Part shown: positions 16,744 through 26,098 of the stretch, in pieces | How the letters are laid out: every line of letters begins with the position of its first letter | Numbering within the stretch: the stretch's first letter is position 1 | Source: Persicobacter psychrovividus | GTDB lineage: Bacteria > Bacteroidota > Bacteroidia > Cytophagales > Cyclobacteriaceae | Assembly (NCBI RefSeq): GCF_036492425.1 | Contig: NZ_AP025298.1 | Location: 1-64,000, forward strand | DNA length: 64,000 nt | Reading direction: 5' to 3' | The notes under the pieces: generated by a model | The model's input: only the letters and a program-made list of their open reading frames with translations | Told to the model about the DNA's origin: nothing | Database searches by the model: none | Position numbers and translations under genes: made by a program

Positions 16744-19700
16744 CTCCGAGTCAGCATCCAATACAAAAGGGATTAAGACGTAATCAATCCCTCTTTGTGG
16801 GCTTCCTCAAGTAGCCTCCGAGTCAGCATCCAATACAAAAGGGATTAAGACATTAAGAAGTAATGCTTTAGAGTCCTGCACGGACTTCCTCCGAGTCAGC
16901 ATCCAATACAAAAGGGATTAAGACTCAAAATAACGAGCCCAATATACATTTATTATTGTTACTCCGAGTCAGCATCCAATACAAAAGGGATTAAGACTTG
17001 CCGGGGTGTTGAATTTAATAGTTGTCATTTTAATAAAACTCCGAGTCAGCATCCAATACAAAAGGGATTAAGACAGTGCGCAAGGTATTATGAGGAATAC
17101 CCAAAGGATGACTCCGAGTCAGCATCCAATACAAAAGGGATTAAGACCACGGACTTCAAAGTAGTTGCTTCAATTCCCTTTAGCTCCGAGTCAGCATCCA
17201 ATACAAAAGGGATTAAGACCGCCTATCTGTTTCGAATTACTTTGCAAAATACTCTAACTCCGAGTCAGCATCCAATACAAAAGGGATTAAGACTGCTCAA
17301 GACATATGCACTTTTGTAGAAACGACACCTTTCTCCGAGTCAGCATCCAATACAAAAGGGATTAAGACCCTCTTATTATTTACTTACCGAAGCTTTTAAC
17401 TTCGGCTCCGAGTCAGCATCCAATACAAAAGGGATTAAGACTGGGTAACGCAATCGAAAACACATTTGAAACAGTACTCCGAGTCAGCATCCAATACAAA
17501 AGGGATTAAGACTGTATTACTACGGTTCACCCCTTTAAAAGAAAAACCTCCGAGTCAGCATCCAATACAAAAGGGATTAAGACCGTTCCAATTTGGATCC
17601 GCATCCGCGAGATTCAGCTTTCCCTCCGAGTCAGCATCCAATACAAAAGGGATTAAGACAGCACTTTTCAGTGCTTGTGCCGTTCACATTCGGCAACTCC
17701 GAGTCAGCATCCAATACAAAAGGGATTAAGACGAGGTGTAACTACCGTTTCCGATAGTTTATCCAGTCCTCCGAGTCAGCATCCAATACAAAAGGGATTA
17801 AGACCACATATCAGCAGGGCACTCATTATAGTGCATTCCAAATCTCCGAGTCAGCATCCAATACAAAAGGGATTAAGACTTTCGTCATGGTAGTTATTCG
17901 TTGGTGTTGGTGTCTCCTCCGAGTCAGCATCCAATACAAAAGGGATTAAGACTCCCATCTTTAGAAATCTTTTTGTAGATTTCGTTCTCTCCCTCCGAGT
18001 CAGCATCCAATACAAAAGGGATTAAGACGTTGTAGCTTCTACTCCTTTTAATGCGGTTGTTAGTGATTCTCCGAGTCAGCATCCAATACAAAAGGGATTA
18101 AGACTTAGGGTAATCTTTAATTACCTTGCCGTATACTTCATTCTCCGAGTCAGCATCCAATACAAAAGGGATTAAGACCGATAAAGTCCGGTAGCTTTTG
18201 CCATACGAAGACATCGTCTCCGAGTCAGCATCCAATACAAAAGGGATTAAGACACCACCTTCTCCAATTTGCTGAATACAAAGCGGTTAGGCTCCGAGTC
18301 AGCATCCAATACAAAAGGGATTAAGACCTTTACTTTCCCGTTCTTCTTTGTGGTGAAAATCTGCCCACTCCGAGTCAGCATCCAATACAAAAGGGATTAA
18401 GACTTTACCTGACAAGCGATTACCTTGTTTAGTGTACGGGTCTCCGAGTCAGCATCCAATACAAAAGGGATTAAGACAGTACGGTTGTTAATGCTTTCAA
18501 AATTTCCATTTTGCTCTCCGAGTCAGCATCCAATACAAAAGGGATTAAGACATGAAGTCGATTGCGTTAGAAAATGAAAACCCTTTGCTCCGAGTCAGCA
18601 TCCAATACAAAAGGGATTAAGACTAGAGTTTTGTCATTAATGACATATTCTCTCGATCTCCGAGTCAGCATCCAATACAAAAGGGATTAAGACAAGTCTT
18701 TCAAAGATCGATCGTTTCCTGTAAATGTTAAACTCCGAGTCAGCATCCAATACAAAAGGGATTAAGACGCTCTGCGAATTCCCAATCTTGGCTACAAGTA
18801 TTAAGGCTCCGAGTCAGCATCCAATACAAAAGGGATTAAGACTGAGAATGATAGACCTTTGCGATTTGATTTTTTCATGCTCCGAGTCAGCATCCAATAC
18901 AAAAGGGATTAAGACGTGAAAACCAAATAATTCTGCCAATAATCTTCTCCCCCTCCGAGTCAGCATCCAATACAAAAGGGATTAAGACTTACGAAATTCA
19001 ACGCGTTAGAAAATGACAAACCCTTTTCTCCGAGTCAGCATCCAATACAAAAGGGATTAAGACTTGTGTTCAAGACAGATAGATTTTTCAAGGAAAGATA
19101 CTCCGAGTCAGCATCCAATACAAAAGGGATTAAGACTTCTTTGAGTTGCGTTTCGTAAGTGTTAAGGAACCTCCGAGTCAGCATCCAATACAAAAGGGAT
19201 TAAGACTTCTTTGAGTTGCGTTTCGTAAGTGTTAAGGAACCTCCGAGTCAGCATCCAATACAAAAGGGATTAAGACTTATACCCTTTTTCACATTTTTGG
19301 AATTGCTCATTTGATACTCCGAGTCAGCATCCAATACAAAAGGGATTAAGACTATTGGCCTTCTTAGAAGGTCTTACTTTAAGTTTCTACTCCGAGTCAG
19401 CATCCAATACAAAAGGGATTAAGACGGTTCTAATAGAATCTGTGAGAACCAAATAACTTTACTCCGAGTCAGCATCCAATACAAAAGGGATTAAGACAAT
19501 CTCCTAATTTTTGCCATACGAACACGTCGTATGGCTCCGAGTCAGCATCCAATACAAAAGGGATTAAGACGTGGTGAAAATTTGCCCACTCAATTGGGCT
19601 ACCCTCCGAGTCAGCATCCAATACAAAAGGGATTAAGACCTTTTTACCGTTCCCCTTAATTGGGGTATGGTTCAAGGCTCCGAGTCAGCATCCAATACAA

Positions 19701-21471
19701 AAGGGATTAAGACTTAATTCTTGGGCTACTTTTAGGGTTGGTAGCTTTGTTCTCCGAGTCAGCATCCAATACAAAAGGGATTAAGACCAGCGACCGAAGA
19801 GATGAAGAGTTTGTCGTTTACGACTCCGAGTCAGCATCCAATACAAAAGGGATTAAGACTCTAAATGAATTATCTCTGATTAATTCATTAAAACTCCGAG
19901 TCAGCATCCAATACAAAAGGGATTAAGACTCATTGGGTGAGCATTGAATTGATGTAACAAGTAGTCCCACTCCGAGTCAGCATCCAATACAAAAGGGATT
20001 AAGACTGGAGGATACCGAATAACTGATATTGTTCATCAGTTATTCCTCCGAGTCAGCATCCAATACAAAAGGGATTAAGACTCGACTTTATAGATTCTAT
20101 AAAGTCTGAGAGTTTCTGCCTCCGAGTCAGCATCCAATACAAAAGGGATTAAGACGATATGTACTACCACATGGGTAGTAGATTTTCTTACTCCGAGTCA
20201 GCATCCAAGACAAAAGGGATTAAGACAGTAGCTCGTGTACATTTTCGTGATAGGAGCCTTCCTCCTCCGAGTCAGCATCCAATACAAAAGGGATTAAGAC
20301 TCGATACATTGCAGCGCCACGAATGCAAAAGCATTCACTCCGAGTCAGCATCCAATACAAAAGGGATTAAGACACTTGTAAAGTCACCGATAAAAAAGAT
20401 AACTTTGTTCTCCGAGTCAGCATCCAATACAAAAGGGATTAAGACAATGGTATCCGCTTGGAATACCCATCCTAAATATGACCTCCGAGTCAGCATCCAA
20501 TACAAAAGGGATTAAGACACCTTTACGGTGCATACTCCACACTATTTTGCCGTCTCTCCGAGTCAGCATCCAATACAAAAGGGATTAAGACATTTCAAAA
20601 TTTCCATTTCGATATTATTTGTTGGTCTCCGAGTCAGCATCCAATACAAAAGGGATTAAGACGTCTTCGACTCCTTTGATACTTTTAACTTCTTTCCCTC
20701 TCCGAGTCAGCATCCAATACAAAAGGGATTAAGACCATCTCCGCCAATACTTGAAGACCTCTTTCAACCTTAAACTCCGAGTCAGCATCCAATACAAAAG
20801 GGATTAAGACATTTCATCGAATTCCTCTTGGGAATCGATTGACTCATCTCCGAGTCAGCATCCAATACAAAAGGGATTAAGACTTATATGACCTAATTCA
20901 TAGGCTTTTTCAAGCAAGCCTCCGAGTCAGCATCCAATACAAAAGGGATTAAGACACCCATGTCAGTAGACATTTCGAATGTGAAATCAGGGGCTCCGAG
21001 TCAGCATCCTATACAAAAGGGATTAAGACTCTCTTTTCCAGTGGAAGAGAACTGCTTAAGAGCTCTCCGAGTCAGCATCCTATACAAAAGGGATTAAGAC
21101 AACAAATCTTTTAAAGATCTATCATTACCTGTAAAGGTAAGCTCCGAGTCAGCATCCTATACAAAAGGGATTAAGACATGTAGAATACTACAAGGTCTTT
21201 CTTGAAAGACTTCTTCTCCGAGTCAGCATCCTATACAAAAGGGATTAAGACAACATGAAGCCAATTTCTTGGATTTTGCGGTATGGTACTCCGAGTCAGC
21301 ATCCTATACAAAAGGGATTAAGACAACATGAAACCAATTTCTTGGATTTTGCGGTATGGTACTCCGAGTCAGCATCCTATACAAAAGGGATTAAGACCAT
21401 CCGGACATTGACTTAAGCGGACATGATAGGCAATTCTCCGAGTCAGCATCCAATACAAAAGGGATTAAGAC
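16744..21471 (+). CRISPR. CRISPR array, 65 repeats of 36 bp and 64 spacers
   Basis: The repeat starts CTCCGAGTCAGCATCC and ends AAAAGGGATTAAGAC; spacers are 33-41 bp, mostly 35-39. The leader side is at cas1, and the 3' repeat end (handle ATTAAGAC) fits plus-strand crRNA. Sixty-five repeats counted by hand, the first at 16744 and the last at 21436. Repeat variants: the repeat at 20191 has T19 to G, and six consecutive repeats (20994, 21065, 21142, 21216, 21289, 21362) have A17 to T, while the terminal repeat is consensus. One spacer is exactly duplicated in tandem (19137-19170 and 19207-19240), another nearly so with one mismatch (21252-21288 and 21325-21361). Confidence 0.99.
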
Positions 21472-21516
21472 AGCGAGCATTATGAGGGACTTGATTGATC
21501 TGATTGCTAAAAAATA

Positions 21517-21547
21517 AAACCTCTACCTTGTGATAAGGTAGAGGTTT
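21517..21547 (+). terminator. Hairpin terminator after the array
   Basis: Perfect 13-bp stem: AAACCTCTACCTT (21517-21529) pairs with AAGGTAGAGGTTT (21535-21547) across a GTGAT loop, 45 bp past the last repeat. A long T-tract is missing beyond the stem. The symmetric A and T ends suggest it works both for the array and for the converging minus-strand operon. Confidence 0.7.
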
Positions 21548-21549
21548 AT

Positions 21550-21572
21550 GAGTCAGCCTCCAGGACAATAGG
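21550..21572 (+). repeat. Degenerate CRISPR repeat remnant beyond the terminator
   Basis: GAGTCAGCCTCCAGGACAAT plus AGG here matches repeat positions 5-27 (GAGTCAGCATCCAATACAAA plus AGG) with four differences. It is not followed by the GATTAAGAC end. It looks like an old terminal repeat separated from the array by the terminator hairpin. Confidence 0.6.
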
Positions 21573-21620
21573 CCGAGAGGTGCTAAATATTCGTCAGTCT
21601 AATTTAAAACTTCACCTTTA

Positions 21621-21869
21621 TCAGATCGACAAATTTATCTGCTTCAATTTCAGCAGTAATTTCATTGGAAAATACAGCAGGAGGCCATAACCATAGAGCA
21701 TCGTAAAAAAGGTGGATAGCGGAAATGCAAATAGTCTTCCATAATCGGAGAATAGAGCAATCACAAATCCGATCAACATCAAGACAATGATCATCGATGT
21801 CAGCACACATCCACCATATAGTAATATTTTCCAAAATGGAATTTCGACAAACTTTTTAATCCATTTCAT
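21621..21869 (-). CDS. Small two-helix membrane protein
   Basis: Protein of 82 residues with two strong hydrophobic segments (about 13-37 and 46-68) and a basic N-terminus (MKWIKKF), so a likely inner-membrane hairpin. It overlaps the upstream small membrane gene by 14 bp and is the last gene of the minus-strand run that starts at DUF4236. No family recognised. An alternative overlapping frame at 21604-21834 is weaker in composition and was not chosen. Confidence 0.55.
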   Translation of the reverse strand: MKWIKKFVEIPFWKILLYGGCVLTSMIIVLMLIGFVIALFSDYGRLFAFPLSTFFTMLYGYGLLLYFPMKLLLKLKQINLSI

Positions 21870-22104
21870 CGGTTCTTGATTTTAAGGATAGGTTGCGGTT
21901 AATCCCCTGTAATTCTGAAATAAAAGAGGCTAAAAATAGGAACATCACCAGGGTAACGAGCGCTCCGGTGAGCCCATACACATATTTCTCCAAGTTCTTA
22001 GGGATTAAATCAAGGTCCCAAACCGATTGGGTAATCATCAGTGCGGTGAGCACTCCAAGTCCGATGAGTCCAAAAATCGTTATGTCAGTCAATTTTGTTT
22101 TCAT
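21856..22104 (-). CDS. Small two-helix membrane protein
   Basis: Protein of 82 residues. Hydrophobic segments at about 7-24 (ITIFGLIGLGVLTALMI) and 41-64 (VYGLTGALVTLVMFLFLASF) are joined by a polar loop, with a charged C-terminus. It overlaps the next small membrane gene by 14 bp, pointing to a coupled pair that may form a hetero-oligomer. Function unknown. It lies 58 bp downstream of the Sel1 gene. Confidence 0.55.
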   Translation of the reverse strand: MKTKLTDITIFGLIGLGVLTALMITQSVWDLDLIPKNLEKYVYGLTGALVTLVMFLFLASFISELQGINRNLSLKSRTDEMD

Positions 22105-22162
22105 GATATTTTTGTGTTTAAATAATATTTACCGCTCCACACGGTTATGTTTACTTTTATGC

Positions 22163-24178
22163 CTACCACTCATACTCCAACACCATACGCTGTACAGGTT
22201 CATTGGGGTTTTCCTCACTGATCTTGAGCCATTTTCGGCCGCCTTCTTTCACTTCTTCCGTCGTTCCTTCCTGGATCATCAGTTCTCCTAAATAACGCTG
22301 GGCATCTCGGTGGCCCTGCATAGCGCTGGCATGGTACCACTCTATGGCCTTTTCGAGGTCCTTTTTCACACCCTTCCCTTCATGATAATGCGTTGCCAGT
22401 TCGTATTGTGCGTTTTTATCCCCGCTTTCAGCACTTTGTGTCAGATACTCCATGGCCTTTCTTTGGTTCACTTTTACCCCCTGCCCCATCAAATACATTT
22501 TGGATAATTCAAATTGGGCAAAGCCATTTCCCTGATCGGCACTTTTTTGCATCCATTCGAAGGCCTTCTTTTCATCCTTTGCTACGCCATCTCCGCGCAA
22601 ATACACCAGTGCCAAATTACTTTGAGCTTCGGTATCTCCACGGTCGGCTCCCATTTGATACCATGATGCTGCCTTTGACAGATCCCTTTCTACTCCTTTG
22701 CCCATTCCGTACATATACCCCAACATACAGGGAGCATATTTATCCCCTTGCTCAGCTGAAGCCACAAAAAGTTCAAATGCCTTTTGATAATCGACCGTAT
22801 GTCCGTCGCCACGGAAATAGGCCAAAGCAAGGAGCCTTAGCCCGGAAGTATTATGCTGCTCTGCACTTTTCTTGGCCCAAAAAAATCCTTTGTCTTTATC
22901 TATTTTCACACCGTAGCCATGTAAAAAATAATCTGCCAAAAAACTTTGCGCTGGAGCATACCCTGCTTCTGCACTTCTATTTATGTAGTTTATTGCCTCG
23001 ATATTGGTCGCTTTGTCCTTATTCTTATACCACAGCAACAAACCGATTTCAAAACCAGCCTCTACATGCCCATTGTCAGAAGCCTGCATCAACCAATTCC
23101 AACCTTTTTCGGCTAATTCACCGGTTGCATTTTGACTCAGGTAGAGTTTACCCAAATTATATTGTGCTTCCACATAGCTTTTTTCCGCGCCTTTGAGATA
23201 CCAATCTTCTGCCTTTTTGAGGTCTTTTTTATAATATATCCCTTCTTCATAAAAAGCCCCCAAGGCATTATATGCCATTGCAAATCCATCAGCAGCACAC
23301 TCCTCTATCAACCTGACGCAAATCTTCAACTCATCATCCAAACAATCTCCATCATTGAACAATACCAAAGCCATATCAAATTTAGCTTCTGTATAATTCG
23401 CTAATGCACTTTCAGCTATCAGTGACCAGCCCTCCTCATTTTTACTTTCATCCCCAGATTCGATGTATATATTCCCCAGCAGATACTTACTTTCTGCATC
23501 ATCCAGCTCCACAGCCGCTTCCAGCCACTGTATTCCTTCAAAAAAATTATCACGGTCTGAACGACCATTTTCCACCGCACCATCCATGTATATTTCTGCC
23601 AGCAATCGAAATGCCGGGATGTATTGATGATTGGCTGAACGCTTTGCCCAATGGATAGCACGCTGAAGATCCACATCGCAAGCTATACCCTTCTGATAAA
23701 AAAATGCCAAATAATATTGCGCTCCGGCTAAATCATTTTTCGCCCCGAGCTCCGCCCAGTCGAAAGTAGCCTGTTTATCTCCCCGAGCAAATGCCCAGTC
23801 GAAAGCAAGCCTTATCGCCGAAGGGTTTAACTGTGTCGCACTTTTCTCAACCCAATATCGAGCTTTCTCCAGGTCAATAGCCGTTCCGTAGCCAAGTTTA
23901 TAGCCGACCGCCAATTCGACCTGTGCGCGAGGATCGCCTTGCTCAGCACTGAACTTCATGGCTTCAAAAGCTTTGTCATTATTCTTTGGAACCCCCCAGC
24001 CATTTTGATAAGCCAAACCGAGCCGATAAGTGGCATCTACATCTTTCCTCTTCGCCTTCTTGCTGAGGGTTTTGATGTTTGTGGTAATGCTGAGCGAATC
24101 AAGCGGTAGTTCCTGGGCAGAAGATTGAACAGCTCCGAAAGCCAGTAACAGGAGGATGAATAGGGTTGTTTTTTTCAT
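22163..24178 (-). CDS. Exported Sel1-repeat protein
   Basis: Protein of 671 residues. The N-terminus MKKTTLFILLLLAFGAVQSSAQ is a clear signal peptide with a cleavage site near residue 22. The rest is a continuous series of Sel1/TPR-like repeats of about 36 residues (A-x-x-x-L-G-x-x-Y-x-x-G-x-G-V-x-K-D-x-x-K-A patterns), giving a long solenoid probably in the periplasm. Such proteins bind peptides or other proteins. It follows the unknown 596-residue gene by 129 bp on the same strand, so it may belong to the Hsp70-helicase operon or be independent. Confidence 0.85.
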   Translation of the reverse strand: MKKTTLFILLLLAFGAVQSSAQELPLDSLSITTNIKTLSKKAKRKDVDATYRLGLAYQNGWGVPKNNDKAFEAMKFSAEQGDPRAQVELAVGYKLGYGTAIDLEKARYWVEKSATQLNPSAIRLAFDWAFARGDKQATFDWAELGAKNDLAGAQYYLAFFYQKGIACDVDLQRAIHWAKRSANHQYIPAFRLLAEIYMDGAVENGRSDRDNFFEGIQWLEAAVELDDAESKYLLGNIYIESGDESKNEEGWSLIAESALANYTEAKFDMALVLFNDGDCLDDELKICVRLIEECAADGFAMAYNALGAFYEEGIYYKKDLKKAEDWYLKGAEKSYVEAQYNLGKLYLSQNATGELAEKGWNWLMQASDNGHVEAGFEIGLLLWYKNKDKATNIEAINYINRSAEAGYAPAQSFLADYFLHGYGVKIDKDKGFFWAKKSAEQHNTSGLRLLALAYFRGDGHTVDYQKAFELFVASAEQGDKYAPCMLGYMYGMGKGVERDLSKAASWYQMGADRGDTEAQSNLALVYLRGDGVAKDEKKAFEWMQKSADQGNGFAQFELSKMYLMGQGVKVNQRKAMEYLTQSAESGDKNAQYELATHYHEGKGVKKDLEKAIEWYHASAMQGHRDAQRYLGELMIQEGTTEEVKEGGRKWLKISEENPNEPVQRMVLEYEW

Positions 24179-24307
24179 TTTTGATGTTGAGTTTGTTGGG
24201 TTTGTTGGGTTTTGAGCTATAAAAAGGGCTAAAAACGGTAAAGTGTATTTAGATGTTTATTTGCAGGGCCGCAGCGAGACGCCACGACCAGTATCAAGTA
24301 TTTAGCT

Positions 24308-26098
24308 TTAAATCAAGGTATTTATACATTTTGGGATTGCGCCTGTGTCAATAAAGAAATCATCAGTAGCCTGCACAAGCCAATGCGCTGTTTCTGAAGG
24401 AATCTGATGCATCGCAATGAAAGTATCCTTTAGGCGCACCCCTTCCATCGACTGCCCGAGCAATCTCAAAAGCTCCTTGTCTGACGGACGCTTTATGTTT
24501 TTCTTCACATTCTTCACGATCAGATTTACTTCCTCAAAAAATTGGTTCAGGTAAGCCTGCACCTGACGACGCTCGGCATCAAAAGCCTGCTGATGCAATT
24601 CTTCCTGTTTCCGATTAACCTTGAGGATGAAGACGCATTTTGGATGTTTTTTCCCTTGGAGTCGAATAGCATCCATCACCAATTCAAAAGCACCGTCAAA
24701 TTGCACTTCATGGGGCTGAGTAACCCCGGCCACCTGCGCCCCCTGCGAGAAAATGACCTCCTTATTTTTGGGAACAAAATCAGCCAAAGGCATCGATTTG
24801 TATTTGTTCGCCTGTAAATACTGCTCAATTGCCCTGGGTGGTTTTTCTGGCAGCATAAAAGTCCGTCGATGAATGGGCAGTTCATACGATGGGGTCATCA
24901 GGCAAATTTGCTGATTGACCATTTGGAGTGTATTGACTGCTCCTTTAGATCGGGCAAGCACATCAACAAATACCAATTCGGACTGCCATTTCTGCCTCAG
25001 CTTTTCTTCGACTTCCTCGGGCTGTATCAACTCAGATTTACGGTTGGCCTTCCTGCCGGTAAGGAGGCTTTTATATTGCCTTACCCGTTCTTCTTTAGTT
25101 ATTTCATTGGTTGGCTTCAAGGCTATACCCCCCTCATTTCCAACGCCTAAAATGCACTCACATAAGGCATTATCCAAAGCTTGAATAGGTGGTCGAATGG
25201 CCTCAATAGCGTGAATACCATATAGGTCATCCTGGTGAACCGCCAAAAATACGGTGGTCCAATATTGATATTCAGACATATACGCTCCCAAAGCGGATTT
25301 ATTTAGTGTGCTAACCAATCCAGAGATATTCTTACTCCGGTTTTCAATTTTTTCATAACTCTGGCAGGCAGTATAATACCCAAGAATAAATGGTAACTCA
25401 GGCAATAAAAAATCAGGTACCGCGAGCAAAGCCTGCTGCACTTGTTGTTCTGTTCCCTGCACAAATACCTTCAGCCAGTTTTTTAATTCTGCTAAATTTT
25501 CCTCGGCCTGAGGCATGCCAATAAAGTGATGGTTTTTATAATACTCCCCCACAGATTTCATCCACCAAACCCGACGATCATACAAGAGATTCGGGATTTT
25601 CCCTTTCAGGGGAAGAGATTGAAAATAGTTGCACTGACTGATCTCTTGGATAAAATTAATCTTAAAATCGCTCCAATTTATTTGCTGATCAAGTTGCTCG
25701 AACTGATACCCCAAAAAATAGGACTGCACATTTTTCAGCTTGGTGAAAACCCGCAAAGCACTTTGATCAAGGATCTCTTCCTGGTATTTCTGCTCATCGT
25801 CCCGAACCTCAGCTTTAGTGGTTTTTAACAAACCCATTGGCAAAGCGAACTGACTGGAAAACAACTTGAAATCTGCTTCCACACATTCAAACTCTACAAT
25901 ATCTGAAAAGAGCAATAGCTGATGTCCCTGAAATAAGCGCGGGTGATCCTGTTGAAAGGAAATTTTGACGCTGTAGTTCTTTTGACGGTGCTGAATGGTC
26001 AAGCGCTCCTCCTGTATCAAGAGGGCCTTGTTGAAAATCAATAATTCTGCCTCCTTGAGGCTGATGACCATTTTGCGAAGGTTGTTCTTATTTTCCAT
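24308..26098 (-). CDS. Unknown 596-residue protein coupled to an SF1 helicase
   Basis: No family recognised. No signal peptide or membrane helix. The protein has an alpha/beta-looking N-terminus, a helical central part, and a basic, glutamine-rich C-terminal third with a run KKNIKRPSDKELLRLLGQ. Its ATG shares one base with the helicase stop (TAATG at 26096-26100), so the two are translationally coupled and probably form a complex. It may be the recognition or effector subunit. No nuclease motif could be assigned with confidence. Confidence 0.65.
   Translation of the reverse strand: MENKNNLRKMVISLKEAELLIFNKALLIQEERLTIQHRQKNYSVKISFQQDHPRLFQGHQLLLFSDIVEFECVEADFKLFSSQFALPMGLLKTTKAEVRDDEQKYQEEILDQSALRVFTKLKNVQSYFLGYQFEQLDQQINWSDFKINFIQEISQCNYFQSLPLKGKIPNLLYDRRVWWMKSVGEYYKNHHFIGMPQAEENLAELKNWLKVFVQGTEQQVQQALLAVPDFLLPELPFILGYYTACQSYEKIENRSKNISGLVSTLNKSALGAYMSEYQYWTTVFLAVHQDDLYGIHAIEAIRPPIQALDNALCECILGVGNEGGIALKPTNEITKEERVRQYKSLLTGRKANRKSELIQPEEVEEKLRQKWQSELVFVDVLARSKGAVNTLQMVNQQICLMTPSYELPIHRRTFMLPEKPPRAIEQYLQANKYKSMPLADFVPKNKEVIFSQGAQVAGVTQPHEVQFDGAFELVMDAIRLQGKKHPKCVFILKVNRKQEELHQQAFDAERRQVQAYLNQFFEEVNLIVKNVKKNIKRPSDKELLRLLGQSMEGVRLKDTFIAMHQIPSETAHWLVQATDDFFIDTGAIPKCINTLI

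Noticed and set aside
17466-20515. Open frames of 60-118 codons inside the array encoding repeats of the type SESASNTKGIK
   Set aside because: They are translations of the CRISPR repeat itself; spacing follows the repeat unit and none has a promoter.
16780-21435. Spacer hairpins as captured intrinsic terminators
   Set aside because: The stems are mostly AT-balanced and lack T-tracts on either strand, so they do not look like terminators.
21604-21834. Second overlapping frame encoding a 76-residue protein with histidine/cysteine-rich content
   Set aside because: The frame at 21621-21869 has a clean two-helix membrane pattern and couples with the upstream gene; the other reads as its shadow.
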